A stretch of DNA of 64,000 bases from Pandoraea sp. ASV26 (lineage in GTDB: Bacteria; Pseudomonadota; Gammaproteobacteria; Burkholderiales; Burkholderiaceae): contig NZ_JAELTP010000006.1 of NCBI RefSeq assembly GCF_016428915.1, forward strand, positions 32,346 through 96,345, read 5' to 3'. The translations under genes and the position numbers were made by a program. Shown one piece after another: positions 9,937-19,120 of this stretch; position 1 is the first letter of the stretch, and the number at the start of each line of letters is the position of its first letter. Below the pieces are notes generated by a model. The model worked only from the letters and a program-made list of their open reading frames with translations, was not told where the DNA came from and searched no databases.

Positions 9937-10581
9937 ATGAACGACGCCAAACGCCGTGCCCTGTTCGAGACGCTGCAACAACTTAATCCGAATCCGACAA
10001 CGGAGCTGGAGTACACGTCGCCTTTCGAATTGCTCATCGCCGTGCTGCTCTCGGCACAGGCGACCGACGTGTCCGTGAACAAGGCCACCCGCAAGCTATA
10101 TGCCGTGGCCAACACCCCGGCGAAGATGCTCGCGCTCGGTGAAGCCGGGGTTTCCGATTACATCAAGACCATCGGCCTGTACCGCACGAAGGCCAAGAAC
10201 GTGATCGCAACGTGTCAGTTGCTGCTCGACGTGCACGGCGGCGAAGTCCCGCGCTCGCGTGAAGCGCTGGAATCCCTGCCGGGCGTCGGCCGCAAGACGG
10301 CGAATGTGGTGCTCAACACGGCGTTCGGCGAGGACACGATTGCTGTCGACACCCACATCTTCCGCGTGGCGAACCGCACGGGCCTTGCCCCCGGCAAAGA
10401 CCCGCTGGCCGTGGAACTGGCGCTCGAACGTGTGACCCCGCGCGAGTTCAAGCACGACGCCCATCACTGGCTCATCCTGCATGGCCGCTATGTATGCAAG
10501 GCGCGCAAGCCGGAGTGCTGGCATTGCGCCATCGAGCCGCTGTGCGACTTCCGTCCCAAGACGCCCGCGCCGAAGGGCTGA
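9937..10581 (+). CDS. nth: Endonuclease III
   Basis: This 214-residue DNA glycosylase/AP lyase removes oxidised pyrimidines in base-excision repair. The helix-hairpin-helix LPGVGRKTA carries catalytic Lys120, followed by Asp138 in VDTHIFR. The C-terminal [4Fe-4S] loop has cysteines 187, 194, 197 and 203 (CX6CX2CX5C). All numbers equal those of the E. coli enzyme. It is likely co-transcribed with rsxB. Confidence 0.97.
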   Translation: MNDAKRRALFETLQQLNPNPTTELEYTSPFELLIAVLLSAQATDVSVNKATRKLYAVANTPAKMLALGEAGVSDYIKTIGLYRTKAKNVIATCQLLLDVHGGEVPRSREALESLPGVGRKTANVVLNTAFGEDTIAVDTHIFRVANRTGLAPGKDPLAVELALERVTPREFKHDAHHWLILHGRYVCKARKPECWHCAIEPLCDFRPKTPAPKG

Positions 10582-10615
10582 TCCGCGTCTCTCAAAATAC
10601 GAACGCTGCAAACGA

Positions 10616-10650
10616 CAACGGGCGGCCCCGACACCGGGACCGCCCGTTTG
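10616..10650 (+). terminator. Terminator after nth
   Basis: The GC-rich hairpin ACGGGCGG...CCGCCCGT is followed by TTGTTTT. It lies between the convergent nth and nitroreductase genes. Confidence 0.75.
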
Positions 10651-10695
10651 TTTTGGCTCGCCCTGAGAACGTGCTCAGGGCGTGGCATGCCCGAC

Positions 10696-11289
10696 TCAGA
10701 TGATGCGCGCCGCCTCGTCGAACGACAGACGCGGATTGCGCGGGAACAGCTTGTCATGATCGCCGTAACCCAGATTGCAGATAAAGTTGACGCGCCAGTC
10801 GGTGCCGCTGAAGAACGTGTCGTTGACCTTCTGCGCATCGAAACCGGCCATCGGGCCGCAATCGAGACCCAGCGCGCGAGCGGCAAGAATGAAGTAGCCG
10901 CCTTGCAGCGAGCTGTTCATGTGCGCGGCACCGGCGGCCTTGGCGGCGTCGCCCGAGAACATCGGCATCATCTTCTCGGCACCGTTCGGGAACAGCGTCG
11001 GCAGGTGTTCGTAGAACTTCAGGTCGAACGCGATGATGGCCGTTACCGGCGCCGTACGGGTCTTGTCGACGTTGCCCGGCGACATGCATTCGAGCAGCTT
11101 GGCCTTCGCTTGCTCGCTCTTCACGAAGACGATCCGTGCGGGCGTGGTGTTGGCCGACGTCGGGCCCCACTTCACGAGGTCGTACAGCTCGCGCAGTGTG
11201 TCGTCGCTGACCGGCTTGTCGAGCCACACGTTGTGCGTGCGGGCATCGGTGAACAATTGGGCGATGGCTTCTTTGGCAATGGTGCTCAT
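10696..11289 (-). CDS. RutE/HadB-like nitroreductase-family NADPH reductase
   Basis: The 197-residue flavoprotein has the length and motifs of the RutE subfamily (malonic semialdehyde reductase), such as [16 protein letters not shown] near the N-terminus and [12 protein letters not shown] in the second half. The family uses FMN to reduce nitro groups, quinones or short aldehydes with NAD(P)H. No rut pyrimidine-degradation genes are nearby, so the substrate is uncertain. The ATG at 11289 is supported by GAGGT upstream. It sits between two genes on the same strand or converging, with no operon partner. Confidence 0.85.
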   Translation of the reverse strand: MSTIAKEAIAQLFTDARTHNVWLDKPVSDDTLRELYDLVKWGPTSANTTPARIVFVKSEQAKAKLLECMSPGNVDKTRTAPVTAIIAFDLKFYEHLPTLFPNGAEKMMPMFSGDAAKAAGAAHMNSSLQGGYFILAARALGLDCGPMAGFDAQKVNDTFFSGTDWRVNFICNLGYGDHDKLFPRNPRLSFDEAARII

Positions 11290-11380
11290 GACGATTGACC
11301 TCAAGTGGGGAATGGCAAACGATGCGCGATTGTACCGTTGCCGCGCGACGCGCGCTGACGTGGCAGAAATCCCCCTGAGA

Positions 11381-12340
11381 TCAGGCGCTTGCAGACGCCC
11401 CACGGGCCGATAGCCAGACCACGCCGGCCAGAATCAGCGCGCCGCCGCCAAGCTGTGCCGCCGTGAGCGTTTCGCCCAGCAGCATGGCCGCGAGCAGCAC
11501 CGTCACCACCGGCTCCAGCGTCGAGAGCATGGAAGCACGCCCCGCCCCGAGACGCTGCAAACCGGCGAAGAACGTCAGGATGGCGATGACCGTCGAACAC
11601 ACCGCAATGGCCGTGAGCGCCGCCCAGCCGCCCGCACCGGCAGGCCAATGCAGCGGCAGCCCTTGCGACGCGCGCACGGCCGCCATCCCCGCGAAGGAGA
11701 CGGTCGCCGCCACACAGACGAGTGCTGCGGTGGCACGGGCATCGACTCCCTGCGTGAGCCGCGCACCGACCACGATGTAGCCCGAGTAGATCAACGCCGA
11801 TGCCACGGCAAGCGCCATGCCCAGCGGCTGGCCCTGCCCGCCGCCCACCGTGAGTGCCGTGCCGAGCGAGCAAAGTACGAGCGCCCCCAGCTTCACGGGC
11901 GTCAGACGTTCGTGCAGGAAGAGGGCCGCCAGGATTGTCACGAACACCGGGTAGAGATAAAGCAGCAGCGCGACAAGCGACGCCTGCGCGTATTGCAGCG
12001 CCCCGAAAAAGCAAAGGGACTGACCGACGTAGCCGACGCCGCCCATCAGGGCAATGCCGAGCGCCTGACGGCGCGACGGGAAGCGCACCCGTTGCAGCCG
12101 GCACCAGACCAGCAGCAGCACGGCGGCGATGAAGAAGCGATACAGCAGCATCGCGAACAAGTCGGCACCGGATGCCGTGGCCGCCCGCGCAAAAATCGCC
12201 ATGGCTCCGAACGCGCAGGCCGACACGGCGATCAGCGCGACGCCCGCCCAGGCCGAAGGCGCGGGCACGGGCGCCGGGTGCGCCGGAGGGTTCACGCAGA
12301 CATCGCCGGCGGCGGCCGGCACACGGGGGCTTCGCGACAT
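11381..12340 (-). CDS. EamA-family (DMT) transporter
   Basis: This 319-residue inner-membrane protein has about ten hydrophobic segments arranged as two EamA repeats, for example [22 protein letters not shown] and [25 protein letters not shown]. Family members export metabolites, often amino acids, or import nucleotide sugars; the substrate cannot be predicted. The ATG at 12340 (MSRSPRVP) was chosen because the frame upstream lacks similarity and hydrophobic character. It is divergent from the DUF1841 gene. Confidence 0.9.
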   Translation of the reverse strand: MSRSPRVPAAAGDVCVNPPAHPAPVPAPSAWAGVALIAVSACAFGAMAIFARAATASGADLFAMLLYRFFIAAVLLLVWCRLQRVRFPSRRQALGIALMGGVGYVGQSLCFFGALQYAQASLVALLLYLYPVFVTILAALFLHERLTPVKLGALVLCSLGTALTVGGGQGQPLGMALAVASALIYSGYIVVGARLTQGVDARATAALVCVAATVSFAGMAAVRASQGLPLHWPAGAGGWAALTAIAVCSTVIAILTFFAGLQRLGAGRASMLSTLEPVVTVLLAAMLLGETLTAAQLGGGALILAGVVWLSARGASASA

Positions 12341-12498
12341 GATTGGAAAAATTGAGCGACAATACGGCGTGTTTTCATGCGAGACCGGTGCGCTGCCGCC
12401 ACAACGGCCCGCCCCGGCGCACTGCGGCCATGGATCCGCCATTGTAGTCATGGCATGGCGCGCCGCAAGATGCCTCACCAGAACCCCACGGAGTCCCC

Positions 12499-12930
12499 AT
12501 GTTCAATCCGAGCCGCGACGAAGTCCGGCAATTCTTCTGCACCACCTGGCAAAAGCAGCGCGGCGGGAGCATCCTGACACCGCTGGAGACGATTGCCGCC
12601 GACTGGATCAACGAACATCCGGAGTATCACGACGCGCTGTCCGACACCGAAGAAGCCAGCGCCCGCGACTACTCGCCCGAGGCCGGACAGACCAACCCGT
12701 TCCTGCATCTGTCGATGCATCTGGCGATCAGCGAGCAAGTTTCGATCGATCAGCCGCCGGGCATTCGTGCCGCGTACGAGAAGCTGACCCAGCGTCTCGA
12801 CTCGCCGCACGACGCGCAGCACCGCATCATGGAGTGTCTGGGACAAACGCTCTGGGAAGCGCAGCGCACCGGCCAGCCGCCCGACTCGGACGCCTACCTG
12901 CAACGCATCGAGCAGCAAGCCTCGCGCTAA
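12499..12930 (+). CDS. DUF1841 family protein
   Basis: This 143-residue soluble protein matches the DUF1841 family common in beta- and gammaproteobacteria, with the conserved-looking start MFNPSRDEVRQFF and the central NPFLHLSMHLAISEQ. No catalytic motif or signal peptide is seen and the function is unknown. A GGAG lies before the ATG. It is monocistronic with a strong terminator. Confidence 0.9.
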   Translation: MFNPSRDEVRQFFCTTWQKQRGGSILTPLETIAADWINEHPEYHDALSDTEEASARDYSPEAGQTNPFLHLSMHLAISEQVSIDQPPGIRAAYEKLTQRLDSPHDAQHRIMECLGQTLWEAQRTGQPPDSDAYLQRIEQQASR

Positions 12931-12999
12931 GCCCTGCACCGGAACGGGCACATGACCCGCAGGTCATCGCCAACAAGCACCACCCGCGCGGACAAAAGC

Positions 13000-13037
13000 A
13001 AACGACGGTTGCCATCGGAGCAACCGTCGTTTTTTTA
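13000..13037 (+). terminator. Terminator after the DUF1841 gene
   Basis: A 13-base perfect stem AAACGACGGTTGC / GCAACCGTCGTTT is followed by seven T. It separates the DUF1841 gene from the convergent cytochrome gene. Confidence 0.92.
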
Positions 13038-13059
13038 TGCCGACGGCACAGCGCCTACC

Positions 13060-13473
13060 TTACTTCTTCGTCACGAGATCGCCGGGCAGCGACTCGATAT
13101 AGGCCGCAATGTCCTTCAGCTCCTGCGCAGTGAACGGACGCGGCTTGCCGTCCTTACCGATCGTTGCGGGATTGGACATGACCTGCGTCTTCATGATGGC
13201 GTTGCTGCGGCCAAACACCAGACTGGTTTCGTTCTGATAGGCACGCAGCGCGTTGTAGACGTAGTCCGCGTATTGACCGGCCAGCTTCGGATATTCCGGG
13301 GTGATCGGCGCGTTCAGATTGGCGCCGTGGCAGGTTGCGCACATGCCTTTGTCGACGAGGGCCTTGCCGTTGGCGATATTGCCGGCGGCCACTGCCGAGC
13401 CGGTCCAGCCCGCGAGCATGGCGCCGAGCGCCAGGGATGCCGCAGCCGCGGCCTTTACCATCGAATGCTTCAT
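13060..13473 (-). CDS. Small periplasmic class I cytochrome c (downstream member of pair)
   Basis: This 137-residue exported monohaem cytochrome has a signal peptide ending near AVAA (residue 30), a haem-binding CATCH (Cys45, Cys48, His49) and a C-terminal helix typical of small cytochromes c. It probably carries electrons in the periplasm. AGGAG stands at good distance before the ATG. The second cytochrome gene lies just upstream on the same strand (25-base gap), so the two form an operon. The pair resembles the c553/c4-type tandem domains often fused into a single dihaem protein. Confidence 0.92.
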   Translation of the reverse strand: MKHSMVKAAAAASLALGAMLAGWTGSAVAAGNIANGKALVDKGMCATCHGANLNAPITPEYPKLAGQYADYVYNALRAYQNETSLVFGRSNAIMKTQVMSNPATIGKDGKPRPFTAQELKDIAAYIESLPGDLVTKK

Positions 13474-13498
13474 TGTGTTCTCCTCAGCCACGCACGTT

Positions 13499-13873
13499 TT
13501 ACTTCTGGGGATTGACCGGCGTCGACGCCGATTGCGCCGCGTAGTAAGCGGCAATGTCGACGATGTCCTGATCGGTCAACGTGGCTGCGATGCCATGCAT
13601 CGTCTGGAACTTGCGGTCGCCCTTCGCGTATTCCTTCAGGGCGTTTTCGATGTACTTCGCGTTCTGTCCGCCGATCCGGGGCACGTGATACACCTCGGGA
13701 AAGGCGGTGCGATAGTCGGGAATGCCGTGGCAGCCGATACACATGGCCACCTTGTCCTTCGCCGCCTCGAGATTGGGCTTGAGTTCGGCCGCGTGAAGCA
13801 CGCTAAGCGACGTAAGCGACATGAGCGACGTGCTGCCGAGCGCCAGCGCCATCATCGTGAGGAACTTTTTCAT
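13499..13873 (-). CDS. Small periplasmic class I cytochrome c (first gene of pair)
   Basis: This 124-residue protein has an N-terminal signal peptide (MKKFLTMMALAL... ending near LHAA) and one haem site CIGCH (Cys45, Cys48, His49). It is followed by the segment DYRTAFPEVYHVPRIGGQNAKY..., as in cytochrome c553-like domains. It leads a two-gene operon with the next cytochrome. It is divergent from the MoxR/VWA pair across 281 bases. Confidence 0.92.
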   Translation of the reverse strand: MKKFLTMMALALGSTSLMSLTSLSVLHAAELKPNLEAAKDKVAMCIGCHGIPDYRTAFPEVYHVPRIGGQNAKYIENALKEYAKGDRKFQTMHGIAATLTDQDIVDIAAYYAAQSASTPVNPQK

Positions 13874-14154
13874 GGTCTTCTTGGGAACGTTTTTGGTTGG
13901 AATACCGGCCCGCAACACGCAGTTCGACGTCCCGACTCCAAGGCCGCCGACCTGTGAAAAAAGCAATCGATTGTAACCCACACCTCTGCCCCCGCAAACT
14001 CGGGGCTGACCCGCACAGTTCTCCGAAGTTTTCTCGCAAGCCATTGATACAGAGACAGATTTTGACCGTCCGAGCGAGGCTCATGCGCAATGTCTTATAC
14101 TGAACTTTTTCCCTGCCCGGCCGGTTGGCCGGCTGTTTGCGGACGGCAAAGACA

Positions 14155-14997
14155 ATGCGCTTCGAAGGCTCTTCCCAGTACGTCGCCACCGACGACCTCA
14201 AGCTCGCCGTGAACGCGGCGGCCACGCTGCAACGACCGCTGCTCATCAAGGGCGAACCCGGCACCGGCAAGACCATGCTCGCGGAGGAAGTCGCCGCCGC
14301 GCTCGACATGCCGCTGCTGCAATGGCACGTGAAGTCCACGACCAAGGCGCAGCAGGGCCTGTACGAATACGACGCCGTGTCGCGCCTGCGCGATTCGCAA
14401 CTGGGCGACGAGCGGGTGCGCGACATCGCCAACTACATCGTCAAGGGCGTGCTGTGGCAAGCCTTCGAGGCAGACCACCCTGTCGTGCTGCTCATCGACG
14501 AAATCGACAAGGCCGACATCGAATTCCCCAACGACCTGCTGCGCGAGCTCGACCGCATGGAGTTCTATGTCTACGAGACGCGCCAACTCGTGAAGGCGCG
14601 CCACCGTCCGCTCGTCATCATCACGTCGAACAACGAGAAGGAACTGCCCGACGCCTTCCTGCGCCGCTGCTTCTTCCACTACATCAAGTTCCCCGATCCG
14701 GCCACGATGCAGTCGATCATCGACGTGCACTTCCCCAACATTCGCCGCGAACTGGTCAGTGCCGCGATGGCGACGTTCTTCGAAGTGCGCGAAATTCCGG
14801 GGCTCAAGAAGAAGCCCTCGACGTCGGAACTGATCGACTGGCTCAAGCTGCTCATGGCCGAGGAGATCGGCCCCGAAGCGCTGCGCAGCGCCGACAACAA
14901 GCTGGCCATCCCGCCCCTTGCCGGCGCGCTGCTCAAGAACGAACAGGACATGCATCTGTTCGAGCGCCTCGTCTTCATGAATCGCGCCAACCGGTAA
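14155..14997 (+). CDS. MoxR-family AAA+ ATPase
   Basis: This 280-residue AAA+ ATPase has Walker A GEPGTGKT (33-40), Walker B LLIDEID (112-118), a sensor-1 region IITSNN and an arginine-rich DAFLRRCFFHY segment. MoxR proteins act as chaperone-like ATPases that mature or activate a partner metalloenzyme together with a VWA protein. That partner follows 13 bases downstream. The target is not evident; the divergent cytochromes are candidates only by proximity. The family is usually 270-320 residues, so the gene is complete. Confidence 0.93.
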   Translation: MRFEGSSQYVATDDLKLAVNAAATLQRPLLIKGEPGTGKTMLAEEVAAALDMPLLQWHVKSTTKAQQGLYEYDAVSRLRDSQLGDERVRDIANYIVKGVLWQAFEADHPVVLLIDEIDKADIEFPNDLLRELDRMEFYVYETRQLVKARHRPLVIITSNNEKELPDAFLRRCFFHYIKFPDPATMQSIIDVHFPNIRRELVSAAMATFFEVREIPGLKKKPSTSELIDWLKLLMAEEIGPEALRSADNKLAIPPLAGALLKNEQDMHLFERLVFMNRANR

Positions 14998-15010
14998 GCG
15001 CGCCATCGTC

Positions 15011-16186
15011 ATGCTGATCGACTTCTTCTACACCCTGCGCGCGGCGAAACTGCCAGTCTCGGTCAAGGAATACCTGACGCTGCTCGAAGCACTGCAACGT
15101 CAGGTCATCGCGCCCTCGCTCGACGAGTTCTACTATCTGGCCCGTCTCTCGCTCATCAAGGACGAGAAGCACTACGACAAGTTCGATCAGGCGTTCGGCG
15201 CGTATTTCAAGGGCGTGCAGCAAGTCGTCGAGGCGTCGGGTGAGGTGCCGCTCGAGTGGCTCAAGAAACGCATGCAGCGCGAGTTGTCGCCCGAGGACCG
15301 CGCGCGCATCCAGGCGCTGGGCGGCATCGACAAGCTCATGGCGCGGCTCAAGGAACTGTTCGACGAACAGAAAGGCCGTCACGAAGGCGGTAGCAAGTGG
15401 ATCGGCACGGGCGGCACGTCGCCGTTCGGCAATGGCGGGTTCAACCCCGAAGGCATCCGCATCGGCGGCGAGAGCAACGGCAATCGCACGGCGGTGAAGG
15501 TGTGGGACCAACGCACCTATCGCGACTACGACGACACCGTCGAACTCGGCACGCGCAACATCAAGGTCGCGTTGCGGCGTCTGCGCAAGTTTGCGCGCGA
15601 GGGCGCCGCAGAGGAACTGGATCTCGACGACACCATTCGCTCGACGGCAGCCAACGCCGGCTGGCTCGATCTGAAGCTCGTGCCCGAGCGTCACAACAAC
15701 GTGAAGGTGCTGATGCTGCTCGACGTGGGCGGTTCGATGGATGACCACATCGCGCGTACCGAAGAGCTGTTTTCTGCGGCGAAATCCGAATTCAAGCATC
15801 TCGAGTTCTACTACTTCCACAACTGCGTCTACGACTATCTGTGGCGGCAGAATCGACGTCGTCACAACGAGCGCTTCGAGACGTGGGACGTGCTGCGCAA
15901 GTACCCGACCGACTACAAACTGATCTTCGTGGGCGATGCCACGATGAGTCCGTACGAGGTGCTGCAACCGGGGGGCTCGGTCGAATACAACAACAAGGAA
16001 GCCGGTGCCGTGTGGCTGCGCCGCTTCATCGACCGCTTCCCCCATCACGCATGGCTCAATCCGGAGCCCGAGGCGATATGGCAATATCGTCAATCGATCT
16101 CGGTCATCCGACAGCTCTTCGCGGGCCGCATGTATCCGATTACGCTGGCGGGACTGGAATCGGCCATGCGCGTGCTGAGCAAGTAA
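15011..16186 (+). CDS. VWA (CoxE-like) partner of the MoxR ATPase
   Basis: The 391-residue protein has a long N-terminal helical region with a Gly-rich stretch (about 127-160). A von Willebrand A domain begins at about residue 232 with the metal-dependent adhesion motif DVGGS (238-242). It resembles the CoxE/VWA_CoxE proteins encoded next to MoxR ATPases. There is no signal peptide. The tight spacing to the ATPase gene indicates translational coupling or at least a shared operon. Confidence 0.9.
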   Translation: MLIDFFYTLRAAKLPVSVKEYLTLLEALQRQVIAPSLDEFYYLARLSLIKDEKHYDKFDQAFGAYFKGVQQVVEASGEVPLEWLKKRMQRELSPEDRARIQALGGIDKLMARLKELFDEQKGRHEGGSKWIGTGGTSPFGNGGFNPEGIRIGGESNGNRTAVKVWDQRTYRDYDDTVELGTRNIKVALRRLRKFAREGAAEELDLDDTIRSTAANAGWLDLKLVPERHNNVKVLMLLDVGGSMDDHIARTEELFSAAKSEFKHLEFYYFHNCVYDYLWRQNRRRHNERFETWDVLRKYPTDYKLIFVGDATMSPYEVLQPGGSVEYNNKEAGAVWLRRFIDRFPHHAWLNPEPEAIWQYRQSISVIRQLFAGRMYPITLAGLESAMRVLSK

Positions 16187-16317
16187 CGCTGAGTCCAATC
16201 CTCATCACGGCAGACCGAACGCCGGCCGCAGACCGCCTGCGGCATGTAACATCACTCGGCAGTGCGTGACGTGGCACGGCATCACAACGACAACATCACG
16301 AGAGACACGCTTTCACC

Positions 16318-17514
16318 ATGACGTCCAGCACCGCTCCCCTGCCGCCGCTCCGACCGTTGGCAGATACGTCGCCCTCGGCTATCGTCGCCGGCTTCGTGGC
16401 CATGATGACGGGCTACACCAGTTCCCTCGTTCTGATGTTCCAGGCCGGACAGGCCGCCCATCTCACGTCGGCGCAGATCTCTTCGTGGATCTGGGCGCTC
16501 TCCATCGGCATGGGATTGACGACCATCGGGCTATCGCTGAGATATCGCACACCCGTAGTCATTGCGTGGTCGACGCCGGGCGCCGCCCTGCTGATTACTT
16601 CGCTACCCGGCGTGCCTTACGGCGAAGCCATCGGCGCATTCATCGTCTGCAATGCGCTCATCGCGCTGTGCGGCCTGACGGGAGGCTTCGAGACGATCAT
16701 GCGGCGCGTGCCACCGGCCCTGGCGTCTGCGCTGCTCGCGGGGATTCTGTTTCGCATCGGGCTGGAGATCTTCGTCGCGGCGCAGCATCAGACGGCGCTC
16801 GTGCTCTCGATGTTCTTCACGTATCTCGTGGTCAAGCGCTTCGCGTCGCGCTACGCGATTCTGCTCGCGCTGATCGTGGGCACCGCCGTGGCGGGCGGGC
16901 TTGGCCTGCTCGACTTCAGCCACTTCAACGTCTCGCTCGCAAAGCCGGTGTGGACCACGCCGTCGTTCTCGCTGTCGGCAACGATCAGCATCGCGATCCC
17001 GTTGTTCGTCGTGGCGATGGCCTCGCAGAATGTGCCCGGTCTCGCGGTGCTGCGCGCCGACGGCTACAAGGTACCGGCGTCGCCGCTCATTTCGACGACG
17101 GGCATCGCGTCGGTGCTGCTTGCACCGTTCGGCTCGCACGGCATTCATCTGGCCGCCATCACCGCCGCCATCTGCACCGGACGCGAAGCGCACGAAGACC
17201 CGGCCAAGCGCTACACCGCGGCCGTGTGGTCGGGCGTGTTCTACCTGATCGCGGGCACGTTCGGGGCGACCATCGCCGCCTTGTTCGCGGCATTCCCGAA
17301 AGCGCTGGTGGTGTCCATTGCCGCCCTCGCGCTGTTCGGCTCCATCATGAACGGCCTTGCCAACGCCATGCACGACACGCGACAACGCGAAGCCGCGCTC
17401 ATCACCTTCATGGTGACGGCTTCGGGCCTCACGCTGCTGTCCATCGGCTCGGCCTTCTGGGGGCTGATCGCGGGCGTGCTGACGCTGACGATCCTGCAAT
17501 GGCGACGCGCGTGA
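16318..17514 (+). CDS. benE: BenE-family benzoate/H+ symporter
   Basis: This 398-residue membrane transporter has about twelve hydrophobic segments. Typical BenE elements are the GYTSSLVLMFQAGQAAHL start region and the conserved FGSHGIHLAAITAAIC loop. BenE proteins couple benzoate uptake to protons, but no benzoate-degradation genes are in the window, so the natural substrate may differ. The gene runs into an 11-base tandem repeat whose first unit contains its stop codon. Confidence 0.92.
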   Translation: MTSSTAPLPPLRPLADTSPSAIVAGFVAMMTGYTSSLVLMFQAGQAAHLTSAQISSWIWALSIGMGLTTIGLSLRYRTPVVIAWSTPGAALLITSLPGVPYGEAIGAFIVCNALIALCGLTGGFETIMRRVPPALASALLAGILFRIGLEIFVAAQHQTALVLSMFFTYLVVKRFASRYAILLALIVGTAVAGGLGLLDFSHFNVSLAKPVWTTPSFSLSATISIAIPLFVVAMASQNVPGLAVLRADGYKVPASPLISTTGIASVLLAPFGSHGIHLAAITAAICTGREAHEDPAKRYTAAVWSGVFYLIAGTFGATIAALFAAFPKALVVSIAALALFGSIMNGLANAMHDTRQREAALITFMVTASGLTLLSIGSAFWGLIAGVLTLTILQWRRA

Positions 17515-17587
17515 GTGCGATTTGAGTGCGGCGTGAGTGCAGCATGAACGCGGCCTGAACACGACTTGATCGCCGCATGAAGCCCCG
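17511..17587 (+). repeat. Seven-unit 11-base minisatellite starting at the benE stop codon
   Basis: Seven imperfect 11-base units follow one another. TGA recurs at 17512, 17523, 17534, 17545, 17556, 17567 and 17578, exactly 11 bases apart. The first TGA is the benE stop. Unit bodies drift from GAGTGCG to GAACGCG and GATCGCC, which suggests old duplications. Confidence 0.9.
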
Positions 17588-17657
17588 AGGGCCGAGGTGA
17601 TACCATTCGGCCCGCACCGTTTTTCGAATTCAACGTAACCGCAGGAGCAGCACAACC

Positions 17658-18002
17658 ATGGCAGTGATCGAACCGACCCCGGTCTTCAAGGACAACCTCG
17701 CGCGGATGGCCGCCATCGGCAGCATCGAGGGCATTGCTCGCATCGAGCTGCGCGACGGCAAGGGCGCGGTCGTGGCGACCATCGAAAACGCCCCGGGCAA
17801 GCAAGGCTCGCTCGCCGTGTACCACTACCTCAAGCAAGCATTCGGCACGCTCGACGCCAAGGCTGCCGAGCACGGTCTGGCCGTCTTCGGCGAGCACACG
17901 GCCGACGCGCGTAATCGTCCGGGCGCGCATCCGAACGTCGACCGCCTGCTGGCCATCGTGGCTGGCGGCGAAGCGCTGAGCATCGACGAAATCGCCGCCT
18001 GA
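17658..18002 (+). CDS. DUF2322 family protein
   Basis: This 114-residue cytoplasmic protein matches the DUF2322 family of short beta/gammaproteobacterial proteins. It has a compact alpha/beta pattern and the segment RIELRDGKGAVVATIEN. It has no known function or visible catalytic motif. AGGAG stands before the ATG and a strong terminator follows the stop. The gene appears monocistronic. Confidence 0.88.
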   Translation: MAVIEPTPVFKDNLARMAAIGSIEGIARIELRDGKGAVVATIENAPGKQGSLAVYHYLKQAFGTLDAKAAEHGLAVFGEHTADARNRPGAHPNVDRLLAIVAGGEALSIDEIAA

Positions 18003-18030
18003 CGCGGCAACGTCCGTCGCGGCCCAAAGA

Positions 18031-18056
18031 AAAGCCAGCCTCGCGGCTGGCTTTTT
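18031..18056 (+). terminator. Terminator after the DUF2322 gene
   Basis: The hairpin AAAGCCAGCC / GGCTGGCTTT with loop TCGC is followed by T residues. It sits between convergent genes. Confidence 0.9.
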
Positions 18057-18116
18057 TACGTCTGCTGCGCGCTCATGACCGAGGCCAAGGTTGCGCAGCA
18101 TCGGCAGGGCCTGACG

Positions 18117-18959
18117 TCAGATCGTCAGCACCGGACCGCCGTCGCCATTGGCCGAGCGAAGCTGCTTGACCCAACGCTTGGCCGGCAGGCCCGTGGCGGC
18201 TTCCACCACTTTCGCGCGCGCTTCCACATCCTTCCACTCGACCGACAGCAGCGGGCCGTTGAACGCCAGCACGATGACGTTGCCGTCGTGCACTTCCGGG
18301 AATTCGATCACACGATTGTCGAATGCCTGACGCAGACGACGGATGTTCTTCGGATAGCTGTCGTGATCGCCGAACAGGTTCATCGTGAGCATGCCCGGCT
18401 CACGCAGCGTGGCGCGGCAGGCTTTGTAGAACGCCGGCGTGTCGTGCACCGGACCGCGCGCGGTCGCGTCGTAGAGATCGACTTGCAGCACGTCGAGCGC
18501 GCCATGATTCGCCGTGTCGGTGACGAAATCCCAGGCGTCCGCTTCCAGCACCTTCAGATAACGCGAGTCGCTCGGCAGGCTGAACATCGTGCGCGCGGCA
18601 ACGACCACGGCCGGGTTCAGCTCAACGGCGGTGACTTGCGTGCGCGGGAAATGCTGGTGCGAGAACTTGGTGATCGAGCCCGTGCCAAGGCCCAGTTGCA
18701 CCACGTGCTTCGGTGCACGCATGAACAGCAACCACGCCATCATCTGCTGCGCATATTCCAGCTCGATACGGTCAGGCTTCGAGAGACGCATCGCCCCTTG
18801 CACCCATTCCGTGCCGAAATGCAGGTAACGCACGCCACCCTGTTCTGAGAATGTCACCGGCGCGAAGCGCGGCTTATAAGCGGGACGGGGAGCACGCACG
18901 GTGCGCTCGTCGCTGACGAACGCTTCGGCTTCGATGGATTTGCGTTTGATGAGGGTCAT
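18117..18959 (-). CDS. Spermidine synthase-like methyltransferase-fold protein
   Basis: The 280-residue protein has a Rossmann fold of the SpeE type: VVQLGLGTGSITKF for nucleotide binding, VTAVELNPAVV for the ribose acid, and LDVLQVDLYD. Family members transfer an aminopropyl group from decarboxylated S-adenosylmethionine, but this subgroup of betaproteobacterial paralogues lacks a proven reaction. No speD gene is nearby. AAGGA precedes the ATG at 18959. It is probably transcribed alone. Confidence 0.82.
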   Translation of the reverse strand: MTLIKRKSIEAEAFVSDERTVRAPRPAYKPRFAPVTFSEQGGVRYLHFGTEWVQGAMRLSKPDRIELEYAQQMMAWLLFMRAPKHVVQLGLGTGSITKFSHQHFPRTQVTAVELNPAVVVAARTMFSLPSDSRYLKVLEADAWDFVTDTANHGALDVLQVDLYDATARGPVHDTPAFYKACRATLREPGMLTMNLFGDHDSYPKNIRRLRQAFDNRVIEFPEVHDGNVIVLAFNGPLLSVEWKDVEARAKVVEAATGLPAKRWVKQLRSANGDGGPVLTI

Positions 18960-19066
18960 GTGTCCTTCAGTGAAACTCGGGAAATTACGATGGGTTCGCA
19001 TTGTACCGGGTTCGCGTAGCGCGGCCGTCAGGCTTGCCGGCTTCGCTCCGGCGAGATAGCAGCGCA

Positions 19067-19120
19067 GTGCGGATCATTGCGGCGCATCGAGTGCGGCTCA
19101 GTGCGGCTCATTGCAGCTCA
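19067..19120 (-). repeat. 10-base stop-codon repeat after the glycosylase gene
   Basis: Read on the minus strand, the gene's own TGA (19118-19120) is followed by TGA at 19108-19110 and 19098-19100, exactly 10 bases apart, in units like TGAGCCGCAC. Degenerate copies continue to 19067, with one further TGA at 19074-19076. Confidence 0.8.
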
